NCBI GenBank assembly: GCA_947623455.1
Contig: OX392538.1
Coordinates: 33,107,001 to 33,171,000, forward strand
Length of the DNA: 64,000 nt
Source of the DNA: Mimachlamys varia
Taxonomy: Eukaryota; Mollusca; Bivalvia; Pectinida; Pectinidae
Direction: 5' to 3'
The notes beneath the pieces were generated by a model. The model saw nothing but the letters and a program-made list of their open reading frames with translations. It did no database searches and was not told the origin of the DNA. Of the stretch, positions 61,989 to 64,000 are shown piece after piece. The translations under genes were made by a program, and so were the position numbers. Positions within the stretch are counted from its first letter, which is position 1, and each line of letters starts with the position of its first letter.

Positions 61989-62381
61989 TTAAAGGCCCAA
62001 TATACGTAACTTTCGGCAAAACTTGAAGCGAAAATCAAGCCTAATAACTTATTATATTATGGATTTAGTTAAGATTAACTGATATCAGCAATATTCAAGA
62101 TGAATACTTACGCGACTACTGGTACAGCAGCAGTTGAAACACGGTATTTGTAAACACGCGTCCATTTCGAACTGTCTTTTACCTTCAGCCAGTTGTTGAA
62201 GTGGGCCCCACCTGAATTATTTTCAATTCTTTGGGTATTTTTGTCAAGAGTTTCTTGTTAGTTACCGCTCAGGTTTAATTCGTTTTAGACTTATTTTTGC
62301 ATGGTTATCAACTAGATTACTTTTTCATAATTTTCAGAATCCCGAAAAAAAATCCTGAAGTTACGTTTATTTGACCTTTAA
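61989..62381. mobile_element. TTAA-flanked MITE, copy 4
   Basis: 393 bp. The left end is AGGCCCAATATACGTAACTT; the right end is slightly diverged (TACGTTTATTTGACCTTTAA). The central body (CAGCAGCAGTTGAAACACGG, GTGGGCCCCACCTGAATTAT) matches the other three copies. It lies outside the segmental duplication, so it is an independent insertion. Confidence 0.9.
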
Positions 62382-62430
62382 GTTATCAGTCATAAGCTGA
62401 ATTTGTGGACAGACGGACGGATAGACCAAA

Positions 62431-62601
62431 GTTGCTTGAGTTTCTGTCAGTAAATAATAAATATATATGTGTGAATTGAGCCTCCCACTCAGTAATGTAA
62501 TGGAAGTATTCTAACGTTATTTCTCAACAATTTGTAAACAATGCACATAACTTACTTGTATTGAGGATGTCGTGCAATTCTTAGACTAAACACCGACATT
62601 T
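62431..62601 (+). mobile_element. Single arm of the foldback family
   Basis: GTTGCTTGAGTTTCTGTCAG through AACACCGACATTT matches the left arm of the element at 53,965. It stops where another MITE begins at 62,602. Confidence 0.75.
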
Positions 62602-63054
62602 GGACTAAGACCACAATTAAATGCTTCCGGGTTCAGTACCCACGAATGAAGTCCCTTAGAAATCTAGGTGTTTTAGTTAAAACTATACTATGTCTGTTAC
62701 AACTTGGTATTTGTGTACAAGTTTGGTGTTAAAATATTCTAGAGATGTCATTTTAACATTTACTGTGTAAATTTTTCATACTGTGCATGTTATTTTGGCG
62801 TAGGGTTCTGTATGACAAGTCCTGTTTTTACCCCTACCCCCTGACCCGGAAGTTTATATTTGACGTTGATGACACATGCAGACGATTATCTCAAGAAAAA
62901 GGCCAACATGCTATGCTGAAATTTTGATATTTTACTCGCAAGATGTTGCTCTTGACAGGTTAGAAAGGAAAGTTGGCTATCGGATTTAGGGAATTTGTTA
63001 TAAAATTAAATGTTACAATGAAACATATAGTAAAATTAATTGTGGTCTTAGTCC
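62602..63054. mobile_element. 453-bp MITE with 19-bp inverted ends
   Basis: GGACTAAGACCACAATTAA at the left is exactly inverted at 63,036-63,054. It begins at the break in the foldback arm. A target duplication is not obvious and the superfamily is unknown. Confidence 0.7.
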
Positions 63055-63930
63055 TATATGAATGGTCTAAAAATACATGTTTTTCTTTCTCAGATCCATG
63101 TTTTTGGACAGATTTTGATGAAATTTGGCAGGATTATCCTATGTAGCATGTCTGATATTTTGAAACTAATAATTTAGATAAACAAGTTAAATTAAATTAA
63201 AAATTCAAGTTTTTATTAATTTTAAATTTCAAATTTTAGTTTTTTTTTTATTCAGCACTGTATGTATATAGACACTTGAATTTTCATATGATATGTTTTT
63301 ATGTATTCCTACATCTGATTTTTAAAGTAAAAATTGAGAAATTCTGCAAATTATATCAAAACAGAATATTTGAAAAATCAGTTATAATTAAGTGCAAAAC
63401 ATGAAAGATTTGAATTTGGCAGGGATCATTAATAAAGAATGGAAAATCAGTTAAGATGAGTTTTTAAAGAGCCAAGGGATTTGAAATTGGGGGAATGGGG
63501 GCTTGTACATAGACTATCATTTATGTTTTTGAAAGAAATTCATAAGTAAGAAGTGATATGGATTGGTCACATGTGTGCCTCAATAGTTAATTATGTGTAA
63601 ATGTAATTCAGATTAGTTTAGAACATAATTTCATCTATAATAACAGGCAGTATTGCTTAAGTTTCAATATTGTTAGCTATGGTCATCTAGTTTAAGGAAC
63701 TCTTTGTTGAAATGAAAGGGGTTTCATTACAAAAAACAACAAACAACTGTTTCTGAGGCTATTAGTTTTTGTTTGTGACAACTTTGTCCGAGCACCACCG
63801 ACGGGGAGATTCCCTCTAGGTAGTCATCTTTATATGTAGCTTATTATATTTGGTACATATATATTGGTATTTGAATTTTGTCTTGGATTTCAAAAAGTGT
63901 CCTCAAATGAAATGTCTTTTCTTCTCAATA
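63055..63930. other. AT-rich DNA, probable intron or intergenic
   Basis: No ORF or element ends seen. If the exon at 63,934 is real, this is probably the intron before it. Confidence 0.4.
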
Positions 63931-63933
63931 CAG

Positions 63934-64000
63934 GTGATCTTGATGTTGATTGTCTCCCCTACCCTGACCCGACCCGGTGCAGTGTGATGGACCAAGCTCA
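63934..64000 (+). CDS. Possible start of an exon running off the window
   Basis: A pyrimidine-rich tract and CAATACAG acceptor end at 63,933. One frame (phase 1, two bases then GAT CTT GAT) stays open to the window end, reading DLDVDCLPYPDPTRC then SVMDQA. Base composition turns GC-richer exactly at the acceptor. Another frame has a stop. The product cannot be named, and no preceding exon was found in the window. Confidence 0.35.

Overview
The window is animal nuclear DNA and most likely from a bivalve mollusc. It is AT-rich and very rich in ACATGTA-type steps. Genes are split by long GT-AG introns, and most intergenic space is MITEs, tRNA-derived SINEs and short tandem repeats of the kind common in bivalve genomes. 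No bacterial gene organisation, CRISPR array or rRNA is visible. Species assignment is inference.

Region 1 (about 640-21,850, + strand) holds one well-supported gene. It has six coding exons joined in consistent phase, with an upstream in-frame stop before the start codon, and encodes a 525-residue protein with a C-terminal BEN DNA-binding domain. Its introns carry a TA-flanked Tc1/mariner-type MITE, two TTAA-flanked elements (394 bp and 2.3 kb), a pogo-type MITE and several hairpin repeats.

Region 2 (about 21,850-29,350) contains a SINE head, repeat-rich intergenic DNA and, on the minus strand, a Tc1/mariner transposase gene. That gene has two GT-AG introns, DD36E spacing and one frameshift. 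A GC-rich tandem repeat lies just upstream of it.

Region 3 (about 29,500-53,000) is a segmental duplication. Copy A (29,517-about 38,105) and copy B (45,317-about 52,930) are collinear, and a more diverged third piece lies at about 42,720-43,600. Copy A carries, on the minus strand, a large unrecognised gene. It would encode an apparent type II membrane glycoprotein whose ectodomain is built from about twelve repeats around a [GE]-x-L-V-I-T-G-Q core; it has one in-frame TAG and one N-terminal frameshift. Copy B keeps an intact N-terminal part of the same gene, but a MITE sits at a 3.5 kb deletion that removed the whole ectodomain. Comparing the copies gives a clean empty site for a pogo-like element (psq helix-turn-helix plus PHD-finger remnant). 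A further repeat pair inside copy B gives an empty site for a TTAA MITE found four times in the window.

Region 4 (about 53,000-64,000) has no confident complete gene. It holds a foldback element, a 29-bp satellite of about 25 units, other tandem duplications, a tRNA-like SINE, another TTAA MITE and, at the very end, what looks like the start of an exon running off the window.

All coordinates and phases were read by eye. No alignment, database search or transcript data were used.
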